Positions 1 through 12,600 of a stretch of 64,000 nt of DNA are shown one piece after another. Below the pieces are notes generated by a model. That model saw only the letters and a list, made by a program, of their open reading frames with translations, was not told the DNA's origin and did not search any database. How positions within the stretch are numbered: the first letter of the stretch is position 1; each line of letters opens with the position of its first letter. Position numbers and translations under genes: made by a program. Source of the stretch: Tolypeutes matacus (Eukaryota > Chordata > Mammalia > Cingulata > Chlamyphoridae); contig JAKSZT010053837.1 of assembly GCA_026826555.1 (NCBI GenBank), positions 574,770 to 638,769 of the forward strand. Reading direction: 5' to 3'.

Positions 1-845
1 TGCTTCCTCCTAATCCAAGGCAACTCTAGACCTAGAAAGAGACTCTCACCATCTCCCCAACAAGATCGACCTCAAGGAGAGGACGTCTCCATCAGGTATG
101 GAGGAGGTCCCACATAGTCTGTCATCTGTAAACAGTATTGCAATGATAAGCTCCACCTACACGTCCTATATAAAATGGTAGGGAAAAGGGAAGGGACAAA
201 AAAAGATCTAACTGGTTAACATGTAGACTTATTGAAAATATTCTTAGCTACTGAAACCTTTCCTGGGTAATGGGTCATGATGCCATAGCTGATATTTATC
301 ACTTCCTACTCCTGCCACCCATTCTGTTACCTTTTCCTCAACTAGCCCAACCTCAACTGATTGGGGTTCTTTATCTGGTAAAATGACACCTCCCAACTTT
401 TCCTTTCCTTATTTACATAAACATTTTACCTGATTGGATTATCTACAATATGTTCTCTTTTCCTTAGGATCCCCGGGCCATTGCATGATACAATTGCCCA
501 TTAACTAATTCTGCCATTCCAGGGATACTATGGGCCAAGAATCAACTGCATTAGGAGATATCTCCCATAGCAGATGCCCAGTCTTTGCATAACTCCTCCA
601 CTGTAGGCTTCTGCACCAGTTAAACTACAGTTTAGGGGGTCACTTGTGTGTCTTAGTTGCTTGGCTTCAGCCAATGAGTAATGTCCAGACTTCCTAACTT
701 TGCCTTTCCTTTGGCTCTTTTCCTTATATCAGAACACAGGTATGTGGAGGCAGTGGTGTGAGGGGCTTTTTTCCTTCCGCCCTGCTGTGGAGTGAAGCTG
801 GTTCCTCTCCCACTCAGCCACACAGGTTGAACTGACCAAAGCAAT
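1..845. other. Unassigned non-coding stretch
   Basis: I recognise no gene here. The sequence is mixed in composition, without a long coding frame, a poly(A) tract or a DAS element. The part nearest 846 may hold the 5' junction of the G3BP1 retrocopy, and the C/T-rich stretch around 690-800 could be the remains of an LTR or of a 5' UTR. I cannot decide which. Confidence 0.3.
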
Positions 846-3511
846 AGCTATAAAGAAGCTCAGTCCCTGCTGGTCGGGCGGGAATTTGTGAGACAGCATT
901 ATACACTGCTGAGTCAGGCCCCAGACATACTCCACAGGTTTTATGGAAAATACTCTTCATTTGTCCATGGGGGCTTGGATTCAAATGGAAAACCAGCAGA
1001 TGCGGTCTATGGACAGAAAGAAATCCGTCGGAAAGTGATGTCACAGAACTTTACCACCTGCCACACGAAGATTCCCCATGTTGATGCTCATGCCCCTCTA
1101 AATGGTGGTGCGGTGGTCCAGGTGGGGGCACTGCTCTCTAATAACAACCAGGCTTTGAGGGGATTCATGCAGACTTTTGTCCTTGCTCCTGAGGGCTACG
1201 CTCACGATACCTTCAGACACCAAGATGAGGTCTTTGGTGGCTTTGTCACTGAGCCTCGAGGAGTCTGAGGAAGAAGTAGAGGAACCTGAAGAAAGCAGAC
1301 ACCAGAGGTACCTGATGATTCTGGAACTTTCTGTGATCTGACTGTCAGCAATAACTTGGGAGAACATTTAGAGGAAGCTGTTGCTGAACCAGCGCCTGAT
1401 CCTAAACCAGACTAGGAGCAAGAACCCATATCTGAAATCCAAGAGGAAAAGTCTGAACCAGTATTAAAAGAAACTGCTCCTGAGGATGCTCCAAAAAATT
1501 CTTCTTCAGCACCCACAGACACAGCTCAGACTGCACAGGAAGACTTGAGGACATTTTCTTGGGCATCTGTGACCGGTAAGAACCTTCCATCCAGTGGAGC
1601 TGTTCCAGTTACTGGGATACCACCTCATGTTGTTAAAGTACCAGCTTCACAGCCTGGTCCAGAGTCTAAGCCTGAATCTCAGACTCCACCGCAGAGGCCT
1701 CAGAGGGATCAAAGAGTGTGAGAACAACAAATAAACATTCCTCCACAGAGGGGACCTACTCCAATCCATGAGGCTGGTGAGAAAGGGGATGTTGAACCCC
1801 AAAGAATTGTGAGACACCGTGACAGTCACCAGCTCTTCATAGGCAACCTGCCTCATGAGGTGGACTAATCAGAACTTAAAGATTTCTTTCAAAATTATGG
1901 GACTGTGGTGGAGATGCATGTTAACAACAGTGGGAAAAGACCTCATTTGGGTTTGTCATGTTTGAAAACTCTGAACTTGTTCAGAAGGTCCTTAGCAACA
2001 GGCCCATCATGTTCAGAGGTGAGCTTCGTCTGAATGTGGAAGAGCAGCAGCCAGGGAAGGGGATGGTTGAAATAACCGCCTGAGGGGACCCGGAGGCCCT
2101 GAGGTGGGCTGGGTGGTGGAATGACAGGCCCTCCCCGTGAGGCTTGGTGCAGAAACCAGGATTTGGAGTGGGAAGGGGGATTGCTCCATGGCAGTGAATT
2201 GCTCTTCGCTGAGCTTCACGCAGCAGTACAAACCTTAGATCCTGCAGAGCAGTGAATTCCTTCAACCAGCCTTGCGGATCCTGGAGTGTGACCCTAGTCT
2301 GTTACACACTGCTTAAGTTTGTACAGCTTTACTCCTTTTTGTGTTAATGGTGTGTGCTTCCTCTACTTCCTTTCCTTTCCTGACCTTTTAGTCCCTTACT
2401 TCCAATTTTGTAGAATGATATTTCAGGAAAAAAATGGATTTTTAAAGAAGGAAGAAAAAGACTGAACTTCTTGCTTATTTTGTACATACAGACTGGAATT
2501 TTTTTAATAGTCATTTCTCCAAAGGAATGTGTCTTGCTTATTATTGAAATTTGGTCCATTTCATTCATTGGAATGTTTCTTATTTTCTACATGTTTCAAA
2601 AGCCTTTGAGAAATACAGGATTTGATGATAAACATTTTGAAGGCAGGAAAACCCAAATTGTTTCTGATTTGAGTCATACCTACCTTCTGGTGTGGAGAAT
2701 TACCTTTGGAAAACATGAGTTTTGATTCTCACTGGTGTGGTTAAAAATCGAATTAAAGGTGTTAAGAGTTTTCTTTTCCTTTTGCTATATGATTACAAAA
2801 CAATTCTAAAACCTACTGTTTTTACCACTGAAAATTAAATTGTGAGATAGGCTTTAAATGTCTAGAGCGTAACTGATACTTTTCTTGAACTGTTAAATTT
2901 TTTGAAGTAGAATTTTTTCATTTTAATTTGAATTTATAAAAAACAATAAAAACAAAACAAAATCTCCAAACTCCAAGAAACAACCAGGCAAAACTATTGT
3001 GCCTTCTATTTATCTTTGATTTCTGTCTCGGCAACTGTTTAAAGAAAAATAATTTTTTTAAAAATCTAGATCTGTTTTATCAGGGTCAGAGTATATGGGC
3101 AATTTAAGAGTCCCTCTTTTATCTGTGTGTCCTCTGTTAACATTTGTTATGCCTTATTCTGAAATTGTGTCTCAAACTGGAATGCCTTTGAAGTTAGATG
3201 CTTCTATAGAGGTCCTTTGATCCAAATAATTCAACATTTGTAGTAAGGTTTATTTCAGTACATATTTAGATTCCTAATCATAGTCCATAAGAAGAAATGT
3301 GATTTTGATATTGGATTTTATTGATGTGCTCAAGTGTCTGTTAGGTTTTTTTTCCTTTAAATCATAGCCACACGGTAAATTTTCTATTTTGTTATGGTTC
3401 TCTTTTATTGATTGGCATGCAGTGGATTTTTCGTGGTATAGCCAATTTTTGTTAAAATATTTCTAGAAGAAAATTTAATCTGTCAATATAGACTAATAAA
3501 AAAAAAAAAAC
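846..3511 (+). pseudogene. G3BP1P: G3BP1 processed pseudogene (retrocopy)
   Basis: This is an intronless copy of the mRNA for the stress-granule RNA-binding protein G3BP1. From about 870 the frame reads the NTF2-like domain (VGREFVRQ, then HRFYGKYSS and [19 protein letters not shown]) and runs through exons that are separate in the parent gene with no intron. The acidic region, the PxxP region and the start of the RRM (HQLFIGNLPHEV near 1825-1860) follow, then an RGG-like tail near 2070-2180 and a 3' UTR. It is broken: a deletion near 1200-1220 shifts the frame and gives a stop at 1266, in-frame stops lie at the sites of TAG near 1412 and TAA near 1866, and the RRM is frameshifted. The A-rich tract at 3498-3510 after an AATAAA-like signal is the likely retrotransposed poly(A) tail. 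Homology to G3BP1 rather than G3BP2 is judged from remembered family sequence. The 3' limit is less sure than the coding part. Confidence 0.9.
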
Positions 3512-4130
3512 AGTACTTTACATCTTCCAAATACTCAATATCTAGACACAGTATAGAAGATTCATTTTCGACACTTATCTGATGGCCACATAGTGCCATT
3601 ACTATATTCAACAGTTGTTTTTCATAAATAGTTAACTGATTAAACCAAATTCCCTAAATCACTTGACACTTAACCATTCGTACTTCTATGGTTGCAGGAC
3701 AAAATAATGAAATGTTGAGGGAGAAAGATGTGATTTCTCATGTGCAAAGCAAGGACAAGCCAGCATGAGGCCAGCTGTCACTATATCTCCATTCTAGATA
3801 TGGTGTGGATCCCAATGAAGGGATTGAAGATAATAAGAATCCGCTTCTGTAATACTGTAAACATTACAGTCTTTCTCACTGGTAGTGGCATATATACTTA
3901 CGTGGAGAGGGGTTATGTCTATATGGACCATATCCTTATCCCAAATTCCTATGGGTGGCTACAATTTTGCCTTTCATTACAGAAAACCATCTTAGCCCAA
4001 GGTTCCTTGGTGAACAGAGCCTGAGGCAAACATTATGTGCTACTATTTAATGGGGGCAGGTGTGCAATCCCAAGGAAGCCAGAAAAAAAAAAAAAAAAAA
4101 AGGAAGGAAAGTAAAAAAGTAAAACTCTGT
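3512..4130. other. Unassigned stretch
   Basis: No gene recognised. A 94-codon open frame at 3740-4024 on the plus strand has no motif, no splice context and no resemblance to a family I know. An A-run at 4083-4100 may be the tail of an old retroelement. Confidence 0.3.
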
Positions 4131-5820
4131 ATATTTTCAGATGAGATGATTGTGTACATAGAAAAATCCTTAGGAATCTAAAAAAAAAAAAAAATACTGG
4201 AAACAAATAAATTTAACAGTCATAGGATATGTGGCCAATTTACAAAAATAAATTGTATTTCTATAAACTAACAACAAATAATTGGAAAATTAAATTTTAA
4301 ATGTCATTTACAATAGAATCCAAAACATAATTTTAACAAAATATGCACAAGTTCTCTATTTTGAAATCTAACACATAACTGAGAGAAATTAAGAAGATCT
4401 AATTAAATGGGGAGATAAATCATGCTCATGGAATCTAACACTCATTATTATTAAGATGTCAATTCTCACAAATTAATACTTAGGTTCACCACAATCTCAA
4501 TCAAAATCCACCAGGCTGTTTTGTAGATATTTTTAGAACATACAAGGCCCTGGTATTCCAAATATACTTTTGGAAAAAAAGAATGAATTTGAAGGAGTTA
4601 AAGGTCTTAGTACATTATGACTTCATTTCTTCTTACAGCTGCATAATATTCCATCGTATGAATATACCACAGTTTGTTTATCCATTCATCTGTTGATGGA
4701 CACCTGAGTGAAGCAAGCCAGATACAAAAGGACAAATACTGTATGAATGCATTACTATGAACCAAATATATTGTGTAATATATTGTTTGATTAAAAAAAA
4801 AAATTTACATGTATCCATTACATTTAATTAAGAAATGTATATATTTATTCATCTGTGTTTACTTTTTAGTTTTTAATTATGTTTTCAATTATTAAATGTA
4901 TAAAATAAAGTTTAATAAAAAAAGGTCTTAGTGCAGCTAGCTTCAAGGCTTATTAAAAAGGTACTGTAATCAATACAGTATGATATTACTGTAAGAATAG
5001 GTATATAGATGACTGGGACAGAATCGAGAATCTAGAAACAGATCCACATGGATATGGTCAGTTAGTTGTCTCCAAAGGCACCAAAGTAATTCAGTGGAGG
5101 ATAGGGAAGTCTTTTCAACAAATAGTGCAGAAATAATAGTGATTCTTGACCTTTATCTCACACTTACACAAAAATTAACTTGAAATGGATATAAGCTAAA
5201 CTATGTAAGCTAAAACCATAAAACATCTAGCAGCAAACATATGAGAAAGCCTCTATGATCTTCATGTAAGCAAAGATTTTCTTAAGTAGGACACAGAAAG
5301 CATGAACCATAAAAGGAAAAAATTGATAAATTAGGCTTCATCAAAATTTAAAACTTTTGTTTATAGACACATTAAGAAATTGAAAAGACAAAACTTGCAC
5401 TGGGAGAAAAATAGTTGCTATCAGTATCTGTATGTATGTCTATCTGACAAAGGGCTTGCATCCATATTATATAAAGAACTCTTGCATTCCATAATATGAA
5501 ATCAGACTAACACAAATGGGCAAAAGATTTGGACAGACACCTTTCAAAAAAAGATATAGAAATGATCAATAAGCACATGGATCAATATCATCAGTCATCA
5601 GGGAAATGCAAATTAAAAGCCACAATAAAATACCACCACACACCCTAAAAAATGGCTAAAATTTAAAGGATTGACAGAAAGAAACTAGACAAAGGTACTA
5701 CATATTGACTCCATCTATACATAATATAAATACAAATGAATTAGAAAGATGGAAACAGATAGCAGCTATGTACAGCAGGGGACTCAGAGAGAGATTGAGA
5801 GATGATTATTAAGGGGTAGA
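4130..5820 (+). mobile_element. Old L1 ORF2/3' fragments, interrupted at 4600-4932
   Basis: The stretch carries decayed LINE-1 ORF2 text in the sense orientation, for example the segment at 4130-4330 that corresponds to the late RT region, and the 5020-5620 segment with the usual order of late ORF2 landmarks (fictive frames for the region ending in the small-Cys domain). Many stops and indels show that it is old and inactive. It is split by the younger insertion listed separately. Confidence 0.75.
4612..4920 (+). mobile_element. Twin-primed (5'-inverted) L1 insertion
   Basis: The first part (about 4612-4708) is the reverse complement of the L1 ORF2 C-terminal coding end seen at about 18460-18560 in the full-length L1. 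The second part (about 4709-4920) is the direct continuation of the same L1 3' end, with AATAAA and an A-tail. The whole is flanked by the 12-bp direct repeat AAAGGTCTTAGT (4600-4611 and 4921-4932). Inversion of the 5' part plus a target-site duplication is the signature of twin priming during L1 integration. Confidence 0.88.
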
Positions 5821-6000
5821 GCTTTTTTTGGTCCGCTTTTTGTTATTTATTATTATTATTGGAATAATGAAAATGCTCTAATGATGATCGAAGTGATGAA
5901 TGCACAACTATGTAATTATACAAATACCATTGACTACAATTTGGATTGATTGTATACTTTGGATGGATTGTATGCTTTATTAATTTGTATCAATAAAATT
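5820..6000 (+). repeat. L1-type 3' end repeat, copy 1 of 3
   Basis: This roughly 180-bp sequence ends in TATCAATAAAAT and recurs at 63150-63320 (same strand) and 27765-27990 (reverse strand). Shared landmarks are the run of TTATTATTATT, AATGAAAATGCTCTAAT and the ATTGTATGCTTTATTAAT stretch before the AATAAA. It behaves like the 3' UTR of a xenarthran L1 subfamily. Confidence 0.65.
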
Positions 6001-6766
6001 GATATATATTTTTTAAATGCAGCCACCAGTACCAAAAGATGGGAATGAAAAAAGGCTGACAACATCATGTGTTGGCAAGGATGTAGTGAACTGAAACTCA
6101 CATATGTTGCTGGTGGGAAAGTAAAATGATATGACCACATTGGATGGTAGCTTCTTATAAAATCAAACCTGCATTTACCATGGAACTCCTAGGTATTTAC
6201 AACCCCAAAAATGAAAACACCGGTCCACACAAAGACAGGCACATAAATGTTCATGGCAGCTTTATTCATAATAGCCCAAAACTGGAAATAAGTCAAATGT
6301 TCATAAGTGAATGAATAAACAATTTGTGGTATATCCATACAATGGAATATTACTCAGTTAAAAAAAAAAAAAAAGAATTAACTACTGGTACGTACATACA
6401 CATACACACACACAAGATGACAATTTAAAAAACATGATAAGCAAAAGAAACCATACATAGAAGAGTACATGAAGTATGCTTTCACTTATATGAAATTCTA
6501 GAACAGGCAAAACTAATTTAGAGTGACAGAAAGCAGATCACTGGACACCTAGGGCCAGAGTGGGTGGGAATTAATGATAAAGGAGTAGAAAGGAATGTTG
6601 AGGGTGATGAAAATGTTTTATATATTGATTGTGTTGATGGATACAGAGGTGTATATATTTGTTAAAACTCATTGACCAGTATATTTAAACAGATACAGTT
6701 TATTATGTGTTATGTATGCCTAAATAAATTTGATTTTTTAAATGTCAAGGTGAAGAAAGACAAAAA
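6001..6766 (+). mobile_element. Old L1 3' end fragment
   Basis: Sense-strand text such as GGCAAGGATGTAGTGAA, the region around TTCATGGCAGCTTTATTCAT and AATGGAATATTACTCAG is the C-terminal end of L1 ORF2 followed by 3' UTR. It is decayed and carries internal A-runs. Confidence 0.8.
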
Positions 6767-6846
6767 GGGGAGCTGATGTAGCCCAGTGGTTGTACGAGGT
6801 CCTGGGTTCAATCCCCAGTACCTCTTTAAAAAAAAAAGAAAGAAAG
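6767..6846 (+). mobile_element. DAS-type tRNA-derived SINE
   Basis: A short copy: GGGGAGCTGATGTAGCCCAG at the head, a B-box-like GGTTCAATCCC near 6806, the CCTCTTT ending and an A-rich tail. The internal A- and B-box layout shows a tRNA origin. This SINE family is known from armadillos and relatives. Confidence 0.85.
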
Positions 6847-7599
6847 ACAAAGAAAGCCTGAAGAACTGTCTCACATTAAACAAGATTAAAGAGACATTAC
6901 AACTAAATGCATTGCATGATCCTGAACTGGGAAGAAAATAACTGTAAACAACATTATCAGGACAATGGACAAAGCTAAATATGTACCATAGATAGATTAG
7001 ATCATAGGACTGTATCAATGCTAAATTGTACTTTGATTATTTAAGACAAAATTCTTATGCTTAGAAAATAGTTAAGGACAAAGGGACATCAAGTCCCCAA
7101 TTTCTACTCAAATGGATCAGCAATGATGGGGGGAAGCGGGAGAGAAAACACTCTAGAGCAGATAGAGTAAAATATAAACAAATAGTAAATATGTGTAAAG
7201 GTTATATGGGAGTTTCTTGTACAATTTTTGCAACTTTTCTCTAAGTCTGAAATTATAGTAAAATATGAGGAAAAAAAGTGAGAGGTAGGGTTCTTGATGG
7301 AAAAAAATTAAAGAACTATTTTTCAGTTCTTAATTGTGCTATCAAAGCCAGAGGATACGGAAATAATTTATCCTACTGATGATAACAAAAAGACCAGAAT
7401 ATTTATCAGGGACCTCTAATTGCTTCTTTGCATAGTGCAGGGAAATAAAAGTGGAGAATAATTCCTCAGAGCAATTAAAGACAGGAAAAGACAAACTCTT
7501 TCCTTGTTCCCATGAAGCAAAATGACATGATTTCTCAAGTTGTGACCCAAAGAGCATTTTCTTTCTCTTCCCAGATCATCTCTATCTCTTTCCGCAATG

Positions 7600-7702
7600 A
7601 ACTAAAAACTACAGTCAAAAACATTTATTTGTAAGGAATCAAAATTAATACAGGAAACAAAGAAAAAGTGAAAAAATTCCATTTTCACCTTTGTCTTCTT
7701 AT
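7600..7702 (-). terminator. Candidate KLRA 3' UTR and poly(A) signal
   Basis: On the minus strand the first AATAAA after the stop codon lies at 7629-7624, about 75 bases downstream. It would give a very short 3' UTR, so a more distal signal may be used instead. Confidence 0.4.
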
Positions 7703-7847
7703 CTATATGGAACCAAGGGAAATACAATCAATTCTCTTCTCACAGATACAGTTGTAGGTATTAGTACATTCGATATTTGTTACTCTCGTTGAGGTTATAA
7801 ATGCACATTGTCCTCTCCCAGAAGGCCCACTCATTATGGAAAAATTA
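7703..7847 (-). CDS. KLRA: KLRA last coding exon: lectin-like domain exon 3 and stop
   Basis: Acceptor TTCTGTTCTACAG precedes 145 nt that finish the split codon from the previous exon. The peptide contains [18 protein letters not shown] and [10 protein letters not shown], the conserved end of Ly49 lectin domains with the Cys-x-Cys pair. The stop is TAG at 7705-7703. An additional Cys273 lies eight residues from the end. Confidence 0.94.
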
Positions 7848-9642
7848 CTGTAGAACAGAAAACATACACGGTCAAACATTTAATTCTGAAGCTCGCAAAA
7901 AATTCATCCTGATTTTTTTTCACTCTGTTGCTTCAAGATCTGGAATGTGAAAATGTTCACCATACTTTATGACTAAAAGATTTCCCTTTGTTCTTAGCCC
8001 ATTAAATAGAATAATGGCCTCTTGATCTCATCCATGATCTCCCAATTTATTCCACATTGGGAATTTTTGGTCAGAAGACAAAAGTGTCTTGCAATATTGC
8101 TATGGGTTTAATAAAAGAAAAAAATAGATAAATAGGACCTCATCAAAATTAAAACTTCTGTGCACCAAGAGACTTATCATGAAGGAAAAAGGACAACCTA
8201 CACAATAGGAGAAATTACTTGGAAAACACACATCTGATAAGGGTTTAATATCCAGAAAGTATAAAGAAATCCTACAACTGAATAATAAAAAGACAATCCA
8301 TTTAAAAAGCAGGCAAAACGTTGTATATTTTGTCGTAACTTACAAAATTGTGCAGAACAAAGTGTAAACTAAAATGTAAACTGTAGTCCATGGTTAGTAG
8401 CAATGCTTCAATATGTGTTCATCAATTTTAAAAAATGTACCACACTAATGAAGGATGTTGTTAATGTGGGAAAGTGGGGGGGGGGGGGAGTGGGGCATAT
8501 GAAAATCCCTTATATTTTTTATGTAACATTTATGTAATCTAAAGCTTCTTTAAAAATGAAAAAAATAAATGTATTTTTAAAAAGCAGACAAAAGACTTGA
8601 GAAGACAACTCTCCAATGAAGATATACAAATAGCCAAAAGTACATGAAACGTTGCTCATTATTAGCCATTAGGGAAATGCAAATCAAAACCACAATGAAA
8701 TACCATTTCATATCCATTAGAATGGCTACTATTTTTTAAATGGAAAATTATAAGTGTTGAAGAGGATGCAGAGAAATAGGTCACTAATTCATTGGTGATG
8801 GGAATGTACTGCAGCCATGATGGAAGACAGTTTGGTGTTTCCTCAGAAAATGAAGTACAGAATTACCATATGACCCAGCAATCCCACTTCTAGATACATA
8901 CCCAAAATAATTGAAATCAGGGACTCAAATAGATATTTGCACACTGATGTTCATAGTGGCATTTTTCTCAATTGCTAAAAGATGGAAGCAGCCCAAGTGT
9001 CCATCAACCGATGAATGGATAAACAATATGTGATATATATACACACACAATGGAATATTATTCAGCCATAAAAAGGAATGGAGTTCTGATACATGTGACA
9101 GCATGGATGAATCTTGAAGACACCATGTTGAATAAAATAAGCCAGACACAAAGGAACAAATATTCTACAATCTTACTGATTTGAAGCACTTAGAATAATC
9201 AAACTCATAAGAGTCAGAATCTAGAATATAGGTTCCAAGGGGATGGGGTGAGTGTAGGGAATAGGAAGTTAATGCTTAAATTGTACAAAGTTTCTTTTTG
9301 GGATGATGGAAAAGATTTGGCAATGGATTTGGTGATGGTGGCATAATATTGTGAACATAATTAATGACACTAAATTATATATTTGAATGTGCTTAAAGGA
9401 GTAAATTTTAATTGTATATGTGTTACTAGAATAAAAATATTTTTAAAAATCCACAGGACTGTACAACATAAAAAGTGAATCCTAAAACCATGGACTACAG
9501 TTAATAGTACAATTTTTAAAATGTGCTTTCATAATTTTTAATAAGTGTACCACACTAACGCAAGGTATTAATAATAGGGTGGTATATAGGAACTCTATAT
9601 TTTATGCATGATTTTTTCATAAACCTACAACTTCTTTAAGGG

Positions 9643-9675
<33 letters not shown>

Positions 9676-12600
9676 CACACCAAACCTGTTTTTCATGTTA
9701 ACTTTTTTCAACAAAAATGAAAGATTAAAGAGAGAAGATTGACACAGATAACCAAGTTTCATGTGCATATATATCTCAAAGAGAAAAAAAATGAATTGGA
9801 ATATAGACAAAGATGAGGTTTTTTGTTGTTTTTTTAATTTATTGAAGAATATCACTTATATAGAAATATACATAAACAATAAGTGTATAGCAATAGTTGT
9901 GAACTTACAAAACAAACATACATAACATCATACAGGGCTCTCACCCTATTACCAACACCTTGCATTGTTGTTAAACATTTTTAACTAATGATTAAAGAGC
10001 ATCCTTAAAATATTACTATTACTACTAACCAAAGTATTTTTCCTCCAACAAAAACACACCAAATGAAAGATGAGTTTTTTGATTGATGCTTTTATTTTAT
10101 TTGGTTTTGGGTTTTTTTCTCCCACTGTCCCATAGGGCACAGGTTTAATAGCTATTAGCTAAAATGTGATGGGTCCAGTGAAAAAAATCTAGAGCAGGAC
10201 TTCTATTTCTGCAAAATGGTGGATTAGGTGCCAGAAGTATCTCCCTATTGAAAACAATTAAAATGCTCAATGAAATCATTTTGTTTTTGTTTTTGTTTTA
10301 ATCTTCTTCAATAAATCCATGAACTGAAGAAAAGTAGATTCGTACTAAGGTCGAGATTTCAATAGAGGTGGGATCCCAGAAGAATAAATGAAGTACTAAA
10401 GCCAATTTTCTCCTTGATGGAGAATTGCTGAAGCTGGTGAACTTAACTCACTGACTCAGGGGTTATAAGACAAAGCCAAAGTTCCATTCAAGATGGGAAT
10501 TCTAAATATAAGACCAGCTACATAAAACTGGGACTGCAAAGCTCTATACCTTCAATATACTACCACAGAATAGTAAAAACGATTAAATATTAAATAAAAT
10601 TAATATGGCCTATCTAGAACTTTCGATTTAACAGAAGGGCAGAGACTAATCTCACCTAAGAATCTAAAACCTCAAGCCATCCCTCATGTAGTTTGTATTT
10701 GCTATATTATTTAAGACCATTCAAATCAGACAGGAAAAGGAAGATAAATGAAACCAAGTAGCTTGTGAGGCACAGGCAGAACTCCTGAGACGTGTTAAGT
10801 ATGGGTAAGTACTAGTTAGCAACCTATGGGATGTTAGGCCTAGATGCAGCAAATGGAGCATGTATATGCTGAACGCAGACAGAAAAGGAGGAAAGGACCA
10901 AGTAGACACCAAATATCATGCACAAAATATGCACAAGGCACTCAACATTCATGATGTGTTAAGTTCACCAACCTTTGGTGATACCCATTTTGGCCCTCAG
11001 CCCAAGAAATACAAATTAAAATCCCTAACTGCTCCTCAGGTTAATGAGTGAGCTGCAGCTGCAAGCCAGGCTAACCTACGCCTGTATTTTCCAATAGAGA
11101 TAATGTGTGTGTTGCTGGCAAGCACTGGGCCTGCTTACTCAAAACTCAGGTCTGATAACAGAAACCACACCATCATCAGGGAAGACTCATGCAGCAGAGA
11201 TACGCTATCTGAAAAGAGTATACCCCAGGATTCCAGGAATGTGGTCTTTTCATCCATTTGGGCCTTATCCTAAGTCTTACTGTGTGTTTTACGTTGATTT
11301 AATAAACTGTGTGATTTAAGCATCTTAATTTGGCTTATGAGTGCCTTTGTTCTCTAACCTCTGGGGCAGATTGCCTGGTAGTATACTTGGAGGCTGCCGT
11401 TACATCAAGGTAGTTTCCTACAACACCTTTTGTACATTTGCACCCAAAATTGCACTACTTGTGGAACCCAAACTTAGGATTAAAAGTGGTCCAGTTTTAT
11501 AGTGCCCCAAAGCATCCAACAAAAGCAAATTCTTTCTGGAGAAAGCCACCTTACTCTTAGGTCTCAAATAATTTCCACACAGTTCAAGAAGAAGAAAAAA
11601 AATCACTAACTGTAGAAAGAAAATTGCATCATGAGCGAAAGCCATCAAAGGCTGAAGGTAAAGTAAGTAAATTTAACATCATTCAAGAAATTAAAAACAG
11701 CTTGGAAATATGAGTTAAGTAGCAAGGAAATTTGAAAACATAGGAATTTGAAAACAATTCCTAGAAATAAAAAATATATGATACTTAAGAATTTTTTTTA
11801 AAAAAATCAATGAACAGCCTAACAGCAGATAACAATCAAACATGAACCCAAACCATTTGGTTGTTCCTGTTGTTGTTGATGATGTTTGGTGGGTTGGTTG
11901 GTTTTGGCTAAAGCTTGAAAACATTATTCTGAAAGTTATCATAGAAGTCTAAAGGTCCAAAAATGGCAAAATCTTTCTGAAGAAGTACAAGGTGGTAGGA
12001 GGACATACTCAGCCATATATCAAAGTTCATTCTAAAGCTAATTAAGACAATGCCTTATTAGAGCTGGGACAGACTCATATACCAATGGATCAGAATAGAA
12101 TGCACAAAAATAGACCCTTGTATACATGGACATTTGATAAATGGAAGTAACATTGCAGGTCAGTAGGGAAAGGATGATCATTTAATAAATGTTTGGGGGA
12201 CAATCCATATGAAAAATTTTAAAACAGACCTAACTTCTATTTCACACCATACACAAATCAATTCCAAGTGAACTAAAGATCTAAAAAGCCATAGCTATAA
12301 AACTCTTAGTAGATAAAAATGAAGAATTTCTTAAAGTACAAAGCCATGAGACATAAAGAAAAAGATCAAACTATATCAAAGTAAAAGGATCTGTTCACTA
12401 AAAGAAAACTTAAAGACAAGCCACAAAGAAGAAGGTATAAATAATAGAAATATTTGAGGGGGAAAAAAAACATTAGTATCTTAAACATATAGAGAACTCC
12501 TTAAATCTTTAAGAAAAAAAGAAAAGCAAAAATAGAAAAATGGGGAAAAGAAAAGAAAGGTCATTTAATGGAAGAGGAAGTACAGATAGCCTATAAACAG

